Below are positions 1 to 10,922 of a stretch of DNA of 64,000 nucleotides, piece by piece. A program made the position numbers and the translations under genes. The notes under the pieces were generated by a model. It was not told the origin of the DNA, searched no databases, and saw nothing but the letters and a program-made list of their open reading frames with translations. Origin of the DNA: Sphingomonas sp. TZW2008 (GTDB taxonomy: Bacteria > Pseudomonadota > Alphaproteobacteria > Sphingomonadales > Sphingomonadaceae); the NCBI RefSeq assembly GCF_002117915.1, contig NZ_BDJB01000005.1, positions 372,001-436,000 on the forward strand, given 5' to 3'. Numbering within the stretch: position 1 is the first letter of the stretch; each line of letters begins with the position of its first letter.

Positions 1-18
1 ACCGTAGCGGGCGCGGCG

Positions 19-459
19 CTAGGCCGCCTGCTCCCAGCGGCCGGCATCGTTCTGCTTCCAATAGCGCCGCTCGACGCCATCGCGATCGGCAAGCGCCTTC
101 CAGGCGAGCCGGGCGGCGCGAATCGCTTCGTCGTCGAAGAAATGGAACGCACGCTGGAAGTCGAGCGCGTCGTCGCGCCACTCGCCATCGACGAGCGCGA
201 TATGCTGCGCGCCATTCGCCGCATTGACATCAGGCGCGATCAGCACCGGCTGCGCTCTGTCGTCGCCCGCCCCTAGCCGCGCATGCGGCAGGAAGCTTTC
301 GGGCGTATAATCCCACAATACTTTGTCGATCGCCGCCCGTTGCGCCTCGTCGCGCGACACGACGAGCAGTCGTTCGCCAGCCGCCAGCACGCGCTCCGCA
401 ATCCGCGGTAGCGCGCGCTCGAGCGGCATATGCGTCAGGTGGTAGAAGTCGACCTGCAT
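19..459 (-). CDS. holC: DNA polymerase III chi subunit
   Basis: This 146-residue protein matches the HolC family, the clamp-loader accessory subunit that links the replicase to SSB on the lagging strand. The N-terminus MQVDFYHLT and the stretch around GERLLVVS, followed by the late ALDFQRAFHFFD block, are typical of alphaproteobacterial chi. The ATG at 459 was chosen because it overlaps the pepA stop as TGATG, so the gene is translationally coupled behind pepA. That pepA-holC order is common in proteobacteria. An in-frame start further upstream would add only low-complexity residues lying inside pepA. Confidence 0.9.
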   Translation of the reverse strand: MQVDFYHLTHMPLERALPRIAERVLAAGERLLVVSRDEAQRAAIDKVLWDYTPESFLPHARLGAGDDRAQPVLIAPDVNAANGAQHIALVDGEWRDDALDFQRAFHFFDDEAIRAARLAWKALADRDGVERRYWKQNDAGRWEQAA

Positions 460-1928
460 CAGCCCTCGTGCTGATCGGCGATGAAGCGGTCGAGCAACCT
501 GACGCCGTAGCCGGTCGCACCCTTGCCCCACGTCGGGCCGTCCTTCTCCGACCAGACCATTCCGGCGATGTCGAGATGCGCCCAGGCGACGCCCTCGTCG
601 ACGAAGCGCGCGATGAACTGTGCAGCCGTGATCGAGCCGCCGCCGCGCGGGCCAACGTTCTTCATGTCGGCGATCGCGCTGTCGATCAGCTTGTCATAGG
701 CCTTGCCCATCGGGAACCGCCACAGCGTGTCGCCGCTTGCCGTGCCCGCAGCGAGCAGACCTTGCGCCAGCGCCTCGTCGTTCGCGAACAGGCCGCCGTG
801 CTCGTTGCCCAGGCTGATGATCATCGCGCCGGTCAGCGTCGCGAGATCGACGATCGTCTTCACCTTGTGCTCGCGCTGCACCCAGGTGATGCAGTCGCAG
901 AGCACCAGCCGGCCTTCCGCATCGGTGTTGATCACCTCGATCGTCTGGCCCGACATTGAAGTGACGACGTCGCCCGGCCGCTGCGCGTTACCGTCGGGCA
1001 TGTTCTCCACCAGGCCCATAACGCCGATGACGTTCGCCTTTGCCTTCCGCAGCGCGAGCGTCCTCATCGCGCCGGCCACCGCGCCTGCGCCGCCCATGTC
1101 CCACTTCATGTCTTCCATGCCGGCCGCGGGCTTGATCGAGATGCCACCGGTGTCGAACGTCACGCCCTTGCCGACCAGCGCCACCGGCGCTTCGTCGCCG
1201 CCGCCCTTCCAGTGCAGCGCCAGGATGCGCGCTTCGCGCCGCGAGCCCTGCGACACGCCGAGCAGCGCCCCCATGCCGAGTTCGCGCATCGCCGTTTCGT
1301 CGAGCACGGTGATCTCGAGCCCGAGGCCGTCGACCTCCTTCGTCACCAACTCGACGAAGCTTTCGGGATAGAGGATGTTAGGCGGCAGCGTGACGAGCGT
1401 CTTGGTGAGTGCCAGCCCTTGCGTCAGCGCGTCGCGCGCCTGCCACGCCGCGTCGGTGCCATCGGGCGCTCCGACGACGGTAATCTGCTCCAGCGTCGCG
1501 CGCGCTTCCTCGGCCAGCTTGGTGCGATACACGTCATAGCGCCACGCGCGCTGCGCCGCGCCGGCCGCGAGCCGCGCCGCCGCCTGCGGCTCGCCCGTTG
1601 CGCCCGAAAGGTCGACAGTCACCGCCTTGACGCCTGACGTCAGCAGCCGCGCGGTCAGTGCGCCGCCTGCCCGCTCGAAGTTCGCATCGTCGCCGCTGCC
1701 CACGCCGAGCAGCAACACCCGCTGCGCCACGCCATTGGCACTCACATAGGCCTCAGCCACCGTTCCTTCCGCCCCGGTGAACCGCTGGCCTGCCGCCGCC
1801 GCCGTCAGCGTGGCAAGCGCCGCCTCATCGAACCCGGCCGGTGCGAGCGCCGCAACGCCGTCCTTCGCCACAGGCAGCGCGAGAACGGCGGTATCGGCGG
1901 GACGGGAAGCGGCAAAGGTGACGTTCAT
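459..1928 (-). CDS. pepA: Leucyl aminopeptidase (M17 family)
   Basis: A 489-residue cytosolic M17 leucyl aminopeptidase, which removes N-terminal residues from peptides using two metal ions. The M17 signature NTDAEGRLVLCD is present. So is the metal and substrate block GKGVTFDTGGISIKP, and MKWDMGGAGAV follows. The length is normal for the family. The ATG at 1928 begins MNVTFAASRPAD. It is preceded by purine-rich sequence and faces lptD divergently. In some bacteria PepA also binds DNA; nothing here tests that role. Confidence 0.95.
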   Translation of the reverse strand: MNVTFAASRPADTAVLALPVAKDGVAALAPAGFDEAALATLTAAAAGQRFTGAEGTVAEAYVSANGVAQRVLLLGVGSGDDANFERAGGALTARLLTSGVKAVTVDLSGATGEPQAAARLAAGAAQRAWRYDVYRTKLAEEARATLEQITVVGAPDGTDAAWQARDALTQGLALTKTLVTLPPNILYPESFVELVTKEVDGLGLEITVLDETAMRELGMGALLGVSQGSRREARILALHWKGGGDEAPVALVGKGVTFDTGGISIKPAAGMEDMKWDMGGAGAVAGAMRTLALRKAKANVIGVMGLVENMPDGNAQRPGDVVTSMSGQTIEVINTDAEGRLVLCDCITWVQREHKVKTIVDLATLTGAMIISLGNEHGGLFANDEALAQGLLAAGTASGDTLWRFPMGKAYDKLIDSAIADMKNVGPRGGGSITAAQFIARFVDEGVAWAHLDIAGMVWSEKDGPTWGKGATGYGVRLLDRFIADQHEG

Positions 1929-2075
1929 GGGAGATCCTTCTGGTATGCGATCGCATGTAGGTGCTCGGTCGGCTGCTGGCAAAGCGTTGCAGGCTTGTGC
2001 GCACGATGCGATAGGGCCGGCTAGCGACGCGCCAATCCGGCTGCGAGGCGGGGGTATAGCTTTGCGGGTGACTGA
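1929..2075. promoter_or_regulatory. Divergent pepA/lptD intergenic region
   Basis: These 147 bases separate the divergent starts of pepA and lptD and must carry both promoters unless they lie inside the genes. I cannot identify a convincing -35/-10 pair. No hairpin or further coding sequence stands out. Confidence 0.4.
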
Positions 2076-4310
2076 GTGACGCGTCTCGACCTTTTGGCCG
2101 GTTGCGCGCTTCCGCTCGCCATGCTGCTCGCCCCTGAGGCCGCGGGACAGGTGCTGCAGGATCGTCCCGTCGCGCCGCCGCCCCCAGCCGCGACGCCGCC
2201 TGCGCCCGATCAGGTCGACTTCAGCGCCGGCTCGCTCGAATATGACTATGAGGCGGACGTCGTTACCGCGCTCAGCGACGTCAGGATGTTCCGCGCCGGC
2301 GAGCGGCTACGGGCCGACAAGGTCGTCTGGAACCGCAAGACCGGCAAGGTCGTCGCAACCGGCAACATCGCCGTCACCAACCCGCAGGGCGATACCGCCT
2401 ACGGTGATTCGATCGAACTCACCGACTCCCTTAAGGACGGGATCGTCGACAACATGCTCGTCGTGCTTGATCGCGGCGGTCGGCTCGCCGCGGATCGCGG
2501 GACGCGGCGGGAGGACGGCACGATCTCGCTCGATCGCGCCGCCTATACCGCCTGCTCGGTCACCGATTCGGAGGGCTGCCCCAAAGAGCCGACCTGGAAG
2601 GTCACGGCGGTGCAGGTGCTGTACCGTCCCGATCGCGAGCGGGTCTATTATACCGGCGCGCAGGTTCACCTGTTCGGCCTGCCCTCGATCCCGCTGCCCA
2701 AGTTTTCGCACTCGGTTGGCGAAGGAAATGCGAGCGGGCTGCTGCCCCCCGTCATCCGTTACGACCGCGTCAACGGCGCCGAGCTCGCGACGCCCTATTT
2801 CTTCCGGCTGGCGCCGAACCGAAGCGTCACCGTCACGCCGCATATCTACTCGGCCGTGCTGCCGATGATTCAGGCCAATTACCAAGAGCTGAGCGAGATC
2901 GGCGCGTTCAGCATCACCGGCTACGCCACGTCGAGCCGGCGCAGCGACGATCTGTCGAGCGGCTTCACCACCACCACCGAGCGCGCCTTCCGCGGCTATC
3001 TGGAGGGGGTCGGCCGCTTTCAACTCGATCCCAACTGGAGCCTGTCGGCCTCGCTGCGGATGGTGACCGACCGCACCTTCCTTCGCCGTTACGATATCTG
3101 GGGCGGCGATCGCCTGCGGACGACGTTGGCGCTCGAGCGGATCGATCGCGACAGCTATTTCTCGCTTGCCGGCTGGGCGGTGCAAACCCTGCGCGTCGGC
3201 GAGCGACAGGGCCAGCAACCGGTCGCGCTGCCCGAACTCGACTATCGCCGGCGCTTCACCGAAGGGCTGCTCGGCGGGACCGTGCAGTTCCAGCTCAACT
3301 CGCTCGCGCTCGGCCGCAAGGCGGGTCAGGACACGCAGCGCGCATTCGGCAGCGCACGCTGGGATCTGCGCCGCCTCACCAATTGGGGGCAGGAGGTGAC
3401 ATTCACCGCTTTCGCCCGCGCCGACGCGTATAATACCGACGATACCGCGGCGACCGCGGTGGTGAACTATCGCGGGCTCGACGGCTTCCAGACGCGGGCG
3501 ATCGGCGCCCTTGCCGTCGACGTTCGCTGGCCCTTCGTCGGCAGCTTCGCCGGCGGGACGCAGCGGTTGACGCCGCGGTTGCAGATCGTCGCCTCGCCCA
3601 AGGTCGCCAACCTGCGCGTGCCCAATGAGGACGCGCGCGCGATTGATCTGGAAGACTCGAACCTCTTCGCGCTGAACCGCTTCCCTGGATACGACCGCTG
3701 GGAGGATTCGAGCCGCGCGACCTACGGGCTCGAATGGGGCTTCGACCTCCCCGGCTTCACCGCCGCGACGGTGATCGGTCAGAGCTATCGCCTCGACGAT
3801 CGCCCGACGATCCTGCCGCCGGGCACGGGCCTCAGTGATCGCTTCTCCGACATCGTCGGGCGCACGACAGTGCGGTTCCGCGACTTCGTCTCGCTCGTCC
3901 ATCGCTACCGGCTCGACAAGGACGGGCTCGGCGTGCGTCGCAACGAGATCGATGCCACGATCGGCTCGCGTTCGTCCTACGTCCTGCTCGGCTATCTCCG
4001 TCTCAACCGCGACATCGACGAAGTCGAAGATCTGCAGGATCGCGAGGAAGTGCGCCTTGCTGGCCGTGTCCAGTTCAAGCGCTTCTGGTCGGCGTTCGCG
4101 TCGGGCGTGGTCGATCTCACCGACCGTAGCGAGGACATCTTCTCTCAGTCGGACGGTTTCGATCCGATCCGTCACCGTCTCGGCGTCCAGTACGAGGACG
4201 ATTGCCTGACGCTGGGCGTGACATGGCGGCGCGACTATCGCACCACGGGCGACGCGCGCCGCGGCGACAGCTATCTCTTGACGCTGGCGTTCAAGAACCT
4301 CGGGCGCTAA
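2076..4310 (+). CDS. lptD: LPS-assembly outer membrane protein LptD
   Basis: This 744-residue protein is LptD, the outer-membrane barrel that inserts lipopolysaccharide into the outer leaflet. It begins at a GTG with a hydrophobic signal peptide (about residues 1-24). An OstA/LptA-like beta-jellyroll follows (about 50-170), then the large C-terminal beta-barrel. Mature LptD of E. coli has two N-terminal and two C-terminal cysteines forming disulfides; here I count only C160, C168 and C710. It heads the classical lptD-surA-pdxA-rsmA cluster. SurA, the next gene, is the chaperone that delivers LptD to the outer membrane. Confidence 0.95.
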   Translation: MTRLDLLAGCALPLAMLLAPEAAGQVLQDRPVAPPPPAATPPAPDQVDFSAGSLEYDYEADVVTALSDVRMFRAGERLRADKVVWNRKTGKVVATGNIAVTNPQGDTAYGDSIELTDSLKDGIVDNMLVVLDRGGRLAADRGTRREDGTISLDRAAYTACSVTDSEGCPKEPTWKVTAVQVLYRPDRERVYYTGAQVHLFGLPSIPLPKFSHSVGEGNASGLLPPVIRYDRVNGAELATPYFFRLAPNRSVTVTPHIYSAVLPMIQANYQELSEIGAFSITGYATSSRRSDDLSSGFTTTTERAFRGYLEGVGRFQLDPNWSLSASLRMVTDRTFLRRYDIWGGDRLRTTLALERIDRDSYFSLAGWAVQTLRVGERQGQQPVALPELDYRRRFTEGLLGGTVQFQLNSLALGRKAGQDTQRAFGSARWDLRRLTNWGQEVTFTAFARADAYNTDDTAATAVVNYRGLDGFQTRAIGALAVDVRWPFVGSFAGGTQRLTPRLQIVASPKVANLRVPNEDARAIDLEDSNLFALNRFPGYDRWEDSSRATYGLEWGFDLPGFTAATVIGQSYRLDDRPTILPPGTGLSDRFSDIVGRTTVRFRDFVSLVHRYRLDKDGLGVRRNEIDATIGSRSSYVLLGYLRLNRDIDEVEDLQDREEVRLAGRVQFKRFWSAFASGVVDLTDRSEDIFSQSDGFDPIRHRLGVQYEDDCLTLGVTWRRDYRTTGDARRGDSYLLTLAFKNLGR

Positions 4311-4390
4311 GCCGCGGTTCAGCTAAATCGGGGCAGTGCCGTGCGGGGCGCGACGGCGCGCAAGATGGGATTCCGGAACACGTGAGCACG

Positions 4391-5758
4391 ATGGGTAAGA
4401 AGGCGGCGCGGATCGCCCGTCTGTCCGGTATGGCCTTGGCGCTGGCGGGCGCGACCGCTGCGATAGGCCAGCAGGTGCCGCCGGCGACGGTGGCGGACCA
4501 GTCAGTGCCCGACAACGCTGGGCTCAACATTCCGCAAAACCTGCAGATCTTCGGGAAGGTCGATCCGAACATCCGCAAGGCGACTGCGATCGTCAACGAT
4601 AACGTCCTCACCGGCACCGACGTCGACCAGCGGCTCGCGCTGATCGTAGCTGCCAACAACGCGAAGCTCACACCCGAGGAAGCCGATCGCCTGCGGCTCC
4701 AAGTGCTGCGCCAATTGATCGACGAAGTGCTGCAGATCCAGCAGGCGAAGAGCGCGGACGTCACCATCACGCCCGCGGAACTAACGCAGAGCTTCGATCG
4801 ACTGGCGAAGAATTTCAATCGCACGCCCGAGCAGTTCCGTGCCTTCCTCGCTTCGCAGGGCGCGTCCGAACGCTCGATGCTGCGGCAGATCGAGGCCGAG
4901 CTCGCCTGGCAGCGCTATCTGCGGCGTCGTGTCGAGCCGTTCGTCAACGTCAGCGAAGAGGAAGTAAAGGGCATCCTCGACCGGCTCGAGGCGGCAAAGG
5001 GCGCGGACGAGTTCAAGCTCAACGAGATCTATCTCGCCGCGACGCCCGATCGCGCCGAGCAGGTCTATGCCAATGCGCGGCAGCTGATCGCTGAGATCCA
5101 GAAGGGCCAGGCGCCGTTCGGCTATTACGCGCGCAACTTCTCCGAAGCGTCGACGCGCGGCGTCAACGGCGATCTCGGCTGGGTTCGCGCGGCGCAACTG
5201 CCCGCAGAATTGGCGAGCGCTGCCGCGCAGATGCAGGTCGGCCAAGTGGTCGGCCCGGTGCAGGTGCCCGGCGGCTTTTCGATCCTCTATCTCGAGGACA
5301 AGCGTCAGGTGCTCACCGCCAACGCGCGTGATGCCCGACTCAGCCTCAAGCAGATGACGATCAAGTTCCCGGCCGGAACGACGCAGGCACAGGCGTCGCA
5401 GCGCACTGCCGATTTCGCCACCACGATCCGCAAGCTGCAGGGCTGCGGCAGCGTGGAAACGGTCGCCGCCGGCATCAACGCCGAAGTCGTCCAGAACGAC
5501 GCGATCCGCGTGCGCGACCTGCCCGCGCCGCTGCAGGAGATCGTCCTCCAGCTCCAGGTCGGTCAGGCGACCCCGCCGTTCGGCAACCCGCAGGAGGGCG
5601 TGCGTACGCTCGTCATCTGCGGACGCGACGACGTGGCGACCGGGCAGCTGCCGGGCGCCGAGCAGATCCAGAACCAGCTCGAGCAGCAGCGCGTGAACCT
5701 GCGCGCGCAACAAGCGCTGCGCGATCTGCGGCGCGACGCGGTGATCGAGTATCGCTGA
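4391..5758 (+). CDS. surA: Periplasmic peptidyl-prolyl isomerase / chaperone SurA
   Basis: A 455-residue SurA-type chaperone. A signal peptide at about residues 1-27 is followed by a SurA N-terminal chaperone domain containing NDNVLTGTDVDQRL. A parvulin (PPIC) domain then shows GYYARNFSEAS and GDLGWVRAAQLPAEL, and a second, more degenerate rotamase-like segment follows. It folds outer-membrane proteins, including the LptD encoded just upstream. I chose the ATG at 4391 because the signal peptide begins there. A GTG at 4382 would add three residues. It lies 80 bases after lptD, so the two are probably co-transcribed. Confidence 0.92.
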   Translation: MGKKAARIARLSGMALALAGATAAIGQQVPPATVADQSVPDNAGLNIPQNLQIFGKVDPNIRKATAIVNDNVLTGTDVDQRLALIVAANNAKLTPEEADRLRLQVLRQLIDEVLQIQQAKSADVTITPAELTQSFDRLAKNFNRTPEQFRAFLASQGASERSMLRQIEAELAWQRYLRRRVEPFVNVSEEEVKGILDRLEAAKGADEFKLNEIYLAATPDRAEQVYANARQLIAEIQKGQAPFGYYARNFSEASTRGVNGDLGWVRAAQLPAELASAAAQMQVGQVVGPVQVPGGFSILYLEDKRQVLTANARDARLSLKQMTIKFPAGTTQAQASQRTADFATTIRKLQGCGSVETVAAGINAEVVQNDAIRVRDLPAPLQEIVLQLQVGQATPPFGNPQEGVRTLVICGRDDVATGQLPGAEQIQNQLEQQRVNLRAQQALRDLRRDAVIEYR

Positions 5759-5768
5759 GGCATCCGCC

Positions 5769-6770
5769 ATGCTGCCGCTCGCGGTCTCGATGGGCGATCC
5801 GGCGGGGATCGGTCCCGAAATCATCGCCAAATCGTGGGAGGCGCGCGGCGTTCGCGCGCTGCCCGCCTTCTTCGCGGTTGGCAATCCGGCGGCGATCCGC
5901 GCCGTGTGGCACGGCCCGGTCGCGGAGATCACCGACCTGGCGGACGTAGCCGGCGTCTTCGCCGACGCGCTGCCGGTGCTCGCCGTCGATTCGGGGGGCA
6001 CTGTCACGCCGGGCACGCCCGACGTGGATGGCGCACGCTGCGCGCTCCATGCGCTTGAACTGGCGTCGGGGCTCGCCCGCTCGGGCGCTGCGCGCGCACT
6101 CGTTACCGGTCCGGTGTCCAAGGCACAGCTCTACGGCATCGGTTTCAACTATCCAGGCCAGACAGAGTTTGTGGCGGAACGCTTCGGCGTCGCGCGCGAC
6201 AATGCCGTGATGATGCTCGCCGGTCCGTCGCTGCGCGTCGTGCCGATGACCACCCACGTGCCGCTCGCGCAGGTTTCCGCGCTGCTGACGGTGGATCTGA
6301 TCGTCGCCAAGGCGCACGCGACCGCGCGCGGGCTGCAACGCAATTTCGGCATCGCCGCGCCGCGGCTCGCCTTTGCGGGCTTCAATCCACACGCCGGAGA
6401 ATCGGGCGCGATTGGCCAGGAGGAGATCGACGTGATCGAACCCGCGGTCGCGCTGCTGCGCGATGCGGGGATCGATGCCACCGGCCCGTTTGCGGCGGAC
6501 ACGATGTTCCATTTGCGCGCACGCGAACGCTACGACGCGGCGATGTGCTGCTACCACGATCAGGCGCTCGTGCCGCTCAAGACGCTGCATTTCGACGAGG
6601 GCGTCAACATCACGCTCGGCCTACCCATCGTGCGCACCTCGCCCGATCACGGCACTGCCTTTGCGATCGCTGGGCAGGACCGGGCGGAGCCCGGCGCGAT
6701 GATCGCGGCGATCGCGATGGCGGGCGAGGCGGCGGAGCGTCGCGCGGCGGCGTGCCGCCTCACGCCGTGA
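5769..6770 (+). CDS. pdxA: 4-hydroxythreonine-4-phosphate dehydrogenase
   Basis: A 333-residue PdxA, which oxidises 4-phosphohydroxy-L-threonine with NAD in pyridoxal phosphate synthesis. The family start [10 protein letters not shown] is intact. The metal-binding histidines lie in MTTHVPL, FNPHAGE and the SPDHGTAF segment, and the [13 protein letters not shown] block is also present. The gene is 10 bases after surA, and its stop overlaps the rsmA start (GTGA), as in a coupled operon. The length is usual for the family. Confidence 0.95.
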   Translation: MLPLAVSMGDPAGIGPEIIAKSWEARGVRALPAFFAVGNPAAIRAVWHGPVAEITDLADVAGVFADALPVLAVDSGGTVTPGTPDVDGARCALHALELASGLARSGAARALVTGPVSKAQLYGIGFNYPGQTEFVAERFGVARDNAVMMLAGPSLRVVPMTTHVPLAQVSALLTVDLIVAKAHATARGLQRNFGIAAPRLAFAGFNPHAGESGAIGQEEIDVIEPAVALLRDAGIDATGPFAADTMFHLRARERYDAAMCCYHDQALVPLKTLHFDEGVNITLGLPIVRTSPDHGTAFAIAGQDRAEPGAMIAAIAMAGEAAERRAAACRLTP

Positions 6771-7585
6771 CCGACCTGCCGCCGCTGCGCGAGGTCATCG
6801 CGCGGCACGGACTGACGGCGTCGAAAGCGCTGGGCCAGAATTTCCTATTCGACGCCGGCCTGCTCGCGCGGATAGCGCGCGTGCCTGGGCCGCTGGACGG
6901 CGCCGAGGTACTCGAAATCGGCCCGGGCCCAGGCGGCTTGACGCGCGCGCTGCTCGCCGCGGGGGCGCGGGTCTCGGCGATCGAGATGGACCGGCGCTGC
7001 ATCCCGGCGCTCGCCGAACTCGCTGCGGCTTATTCCGGCGCCTTGACGGTGATCGAGGGGGATGCGCTTCGTATCGACGCACACGCCCTGTTCACCGGCC
7101 AGCCGCACGTCGTCGCCAACCTGCCGTACAATGTCGGCACCGCGCTACTCGTCGCGTGGCTGTCGGCGGAATGGCATCCGTGGTGGCAATCGCTGACACT
7201 GATGTTCCAGCGCGAGGTTGCCGACCGCATAGTCGCGGCGCCGGGCAGCGACGCGTACGGCCGCCTGTCCGTCCTCGCGCAATGGCGATCGACCGCTAAG
7301 ATCGCGCTACCCGTCCACCGCTCGGCGTTCACGCCGCCGCCAAAGGTGATGTCCGCCGTGGTTCACATTGTCCCCGCTGCGCAGCCCGATGGGGTTCGGC
7401 TGGCGACGCTGGAGGCGGTAACGGCAGCCGCCTTCGGTCAGCGCCGCAAGATGCTACGACAAAGCCTGCGCAGCGTGCCCGGTGCGCTCGCAGCACTCGA
7501 TGCAGAGGGGATCGATCCGACGCGCCGGGCGGAGACGGTCAGCGTCGACGAATATGTCGCGATCGCGCGCCGCCTCGATCGCTAA
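6767..7585 (+). CDS. rsmA: 16S rRNA (adenine1518/1519-N6)-dimethyltransferase
   Basis: A 272-residue RsmA/KsgA, which dimethylates the two adjacent adenines near the 3' end of 16S rRNA late in small-subunit assembly. Recognisable elements are the [11 protein letters not shown]-terminus, the SAM-binding motif [10 protein letters not shown] and the catalytic motif NLPYNVGT. The C-terminal RNA-binding segment contains [10 protein letters not shown]. The GTG at 6767 overlaps the pdxA stop and gives the family's usual N-terminus ([15 protein letters not shown]); another GTG at 6752 is possible. It ends six bases from a convergent gene. Confidence 0.94.
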   Translation: MTDLPPLREVIARHGLTASKALGQNFLFDAGLLARIARVPGPLDGAEVLEIGPGPGGLTRALLAAGARVSAIEMDRRCIPALAELAAAYSGALTVIEGDALRIDAHALFTGQPHVVANLPYNVGTALLVAWLSAEWHPWWQSLTLMFQREVADRIVAAPGSDAYGRLSVLAQWRSTAKIALPVHRSAFTPPPKVMSAVVHIVPAAQPDGVRLATLEAVTAAAFGQRRKMLRQSLRSVPGALAALDAEGIDPTRRAETVSVDEYVAIARRLDR

Positions 7586-7591
7586 CCCGGT

Positions 7592-8095
7592 CTATTCCTT
7601 GGCGGTGGCGGCCTTGGGCGGCACCACCTGCGCCGTTGTGACGGGCGGCCCTTTCGCGATCACCGCTGCCAGCGCATTCGCCTGCGCGCAGCCGCCCTTG
7701 CACAGCACCTTGACCCGCGCAAGGTTCTGCCGCGCGCGCGCGACCGCGCCCTTGGCGACCAGCGCTTCGCCCTGCCCTTGCAGCGCATCGACGTCATTCG
7801 GTTCGAGCAGCAGCGCCTCGCGGTAGAGCCGGATCGCCTTGCCGGGCAGGCCGCGCGCCTCGGCCACTTCGGCCATGACGATGAACGCCTGGCGATTGCG
7901 CGGATCGACCACGACGGCGCTTTCGAGCAGATCGGTCGCGCCCTCCAGGTTGCCCGCCGCGCGCGCCGCCTTGCCCTGCTGCAACAGCGCGAGCGACTTC
8001 TCGTTGATCTGATCGTCGGGGCGCTGGCCGTGAAGCGATGTCGAGATCGACACCATCGTCAGGGCAGCGGCGACGGCGACGGACGTATAGCGCAT
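7592..8095 (-). CDS. Periplasmic TPR-repeat protein, function unknown
   Basis: A 167-residue protein with a clear signal peptide (residues 1-23, MRYTSVAVAAALTMVSISTS) and about three tetratricopeptide repeats (NLEGATDLLESAVVVDPRN, LPGKAIRLYREALLLEPND and a last weaker one). It ends in a short alanine/proline-rich tail. A CKGGC cysteine pair lies between the last repeat and the tail. TPRs mediate protein binding, but no partner can be named from sequence. It follows rsmB by 34 bases on the same strand and may share its transcript. Confidence 0.75.
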   Translation of the reverse strand: MRYTSVAVAAALTMVSISTSLHGQRPDDQINEKSLALLQQGKAARAAGNLEGATDLLESAVVVDPRNRQAFIVMAEVAEARGLPGKAIRLYREALLLEPNDVDALQGQGEALVAKGAVARARQNLARVKVLCKGGCAQANALAAVIAKGPPVTTAQVVPPKAATAKE

Positions 8096-8129
8096 CAGGG
8101 GCTCCAGCTTCGGCACGGCGTCTAAATCG

Positions 8130-9335
8130 CTAGCATGGCGCCAAAAGCCGCGCGACGAAAAAACCGTCGGTCTGGTCGCGTGCTGGGGTGAGGCGCCGGC
8201 CCGCCCCGTGCGGCTCGCCGAACGACGGTACGATCGTGTCGGCGTGCCACCCTGCGTGCCGCGCGAGGAAAGCGTCGACCTGTCCGCGCCCCTCCTTGTC
8301 GAGCAGCGAGCAGACGACATAGACCAGCGCGCCGCCCGGCCGCACGAGTGGCGCGGCGACGTCGAGGACGTGCGCCTGCGTCTGCGTCAGCCGTTCGAGC
8401 CGCGACGGCGTCAACCGCCAGCGCGCCTCCGGGTTGCGCCGCCACGTACCCGTTCCCGAACATGGCGCGTCGACGAAGACGATGTCGGCGGCGGCGCGCA
8501 GGTCGGCGAGACCCACCATCTCGCGACCCGGATCGAGCAATCGCGTCTCGACGGTCGACAGGCCCGCCTGCTGCGCGCGCGGCGCGAGCCGCGACAGTCG
8601 CGCGCGATCGACGTCGCAGGCGATGAGGCGCGACGGCGGTGCTGCCGTTGCTGCCTCGGCTGCCTCGGCTGCCGTGATCGCATCGCCGATGGCCAGCGAC
8701 TTGCCCCCCGCCCCGGCACACAAATCGACGATCGTCATGCCGGGCGCGGCCTGCGCGGCGAGCGCGACCATCTGACTGCCAGCGTCCTGGATCTCCGCCC
8801 GGCCGGCGAATGCTGCCATGTCGGTCCCGGGCGGCAGGCGCCAGCCGTGTTCGAGACCGGGGATGCGCGCCGCATCCGGCACCGCCGCGATCAGGTCGGC
8901 GGACGGCACATCGTGGCGCAGCCGAACGTCAAGCGGCGCACGCGAGACGAGGGCGGACCAAATCTCGTCGCCGATCCCCGCATCCCGAAGCAGCGCGCCG
9001 ATCCATGCGGGGACAGCGGCTTCGGTCGCCACCGGCTCATCCGCGACGATCGGCGCTGGGGCATGAGCCGAGCCGTCGAAGGTTGCTGTCAGCGCCGCAT
9101 CACGTCGCGCGAGCGCGACCATCGCGGTCCGCCCGCTCGGCGGCACCTCGCCGCACGCGCGGATCGCCGTGTAGACGAGGTCGCGCACCGCGCGCCGATC
9201 TTTCGATCCGGCGTAGCGGCGCGCGGCGAAATAACGCGCGATCAGCGTGTCCGCCGCTGCCCCGCCCTCGCGCGCCGCGGCGATGATCGCATCGAGCAGT
9301 TCGATCGCCGCCTGCGTGCGTGCCGCCGGCCTCAT
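8130..9335 (-). CDS. rsmB: RsmB/NOP-family rRNA cytosine-C5 methyltransferase
   Basis: A 401-residue SAM-dependent RNA m5C methyltransferase. The N-terminal NusB-like domain (about residues 1-130) is followed by a Rossmann methyltransferase domain. It carries VDLCAGAGGKSLAI for SAM binding, DAPCSGTGTWRRNP as motif IV with its cysteine, and VVCSLLDKEG as motif VI with the catalytic cysteine. This architecture indicates RsmB, which modifies 16S rRNA C967. Sphingomonads carry several paralogues, so the exact target is inferred. It follows guaB by six bases. Confidence 0.85.
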   Translation of the reverse strand: MRPAARTQAAIELLDAIIAAAREGGAAADTLIARYFAARRYAGSKDRRAVRDLVYTAIRACGEVPPSGRTAMVALARRDAALTATFDGSAHAPAPIVADEPVATEAAVPAWIGALLRDAGIGDEIWSALVSRAPLDVRLRHDVPSADLIAAVPDAARIPGLEHGWRLPPGTDMAAFAGRAEIQDAGSQMVALAAQAAPGMTIVDLCAGAGGKSLAIGDAITAAEAAEAATAAPPSRLIACDVDRARLSRLAPRAQQAGLSTVETRLLDPGREMVGLADLRAAADIVFVDAPCSGTGTWRRNPEARWRLTPSRLERLTQTQAHVLDVAAPLVRPGGALVYVVCSLLDKEGRGQVDAFLARHAGWHADTIVPSFGEPHGAGRRLTPARDQTDGFFVARLLAPC

Positions 9336-9341
9336 CGGTTG

Positions 9342-10862
<1,521 letters not shown>

Positions 10863-10922
10863 CTAGGCCCCCCGACGCACACCTGCTACGCTGGCGCCCT
10901 GCAACGAATTGGAAAGCCGCGC

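Noticed and set aside
2307-4175. Long antisense open frame (622 codons) opposite lptD
   Set aside because: It shadows the third-position GC bias of lptD, has no family similarity, and is rich in arginine and alanine; the sense frame is clearly LptD.
4781-6121. Antisense frame of 446 codons across surA and pdxA
   Set aside because: It spans two well-identified genes and the gap between them, with low-complexity composition and no recognisable domain.
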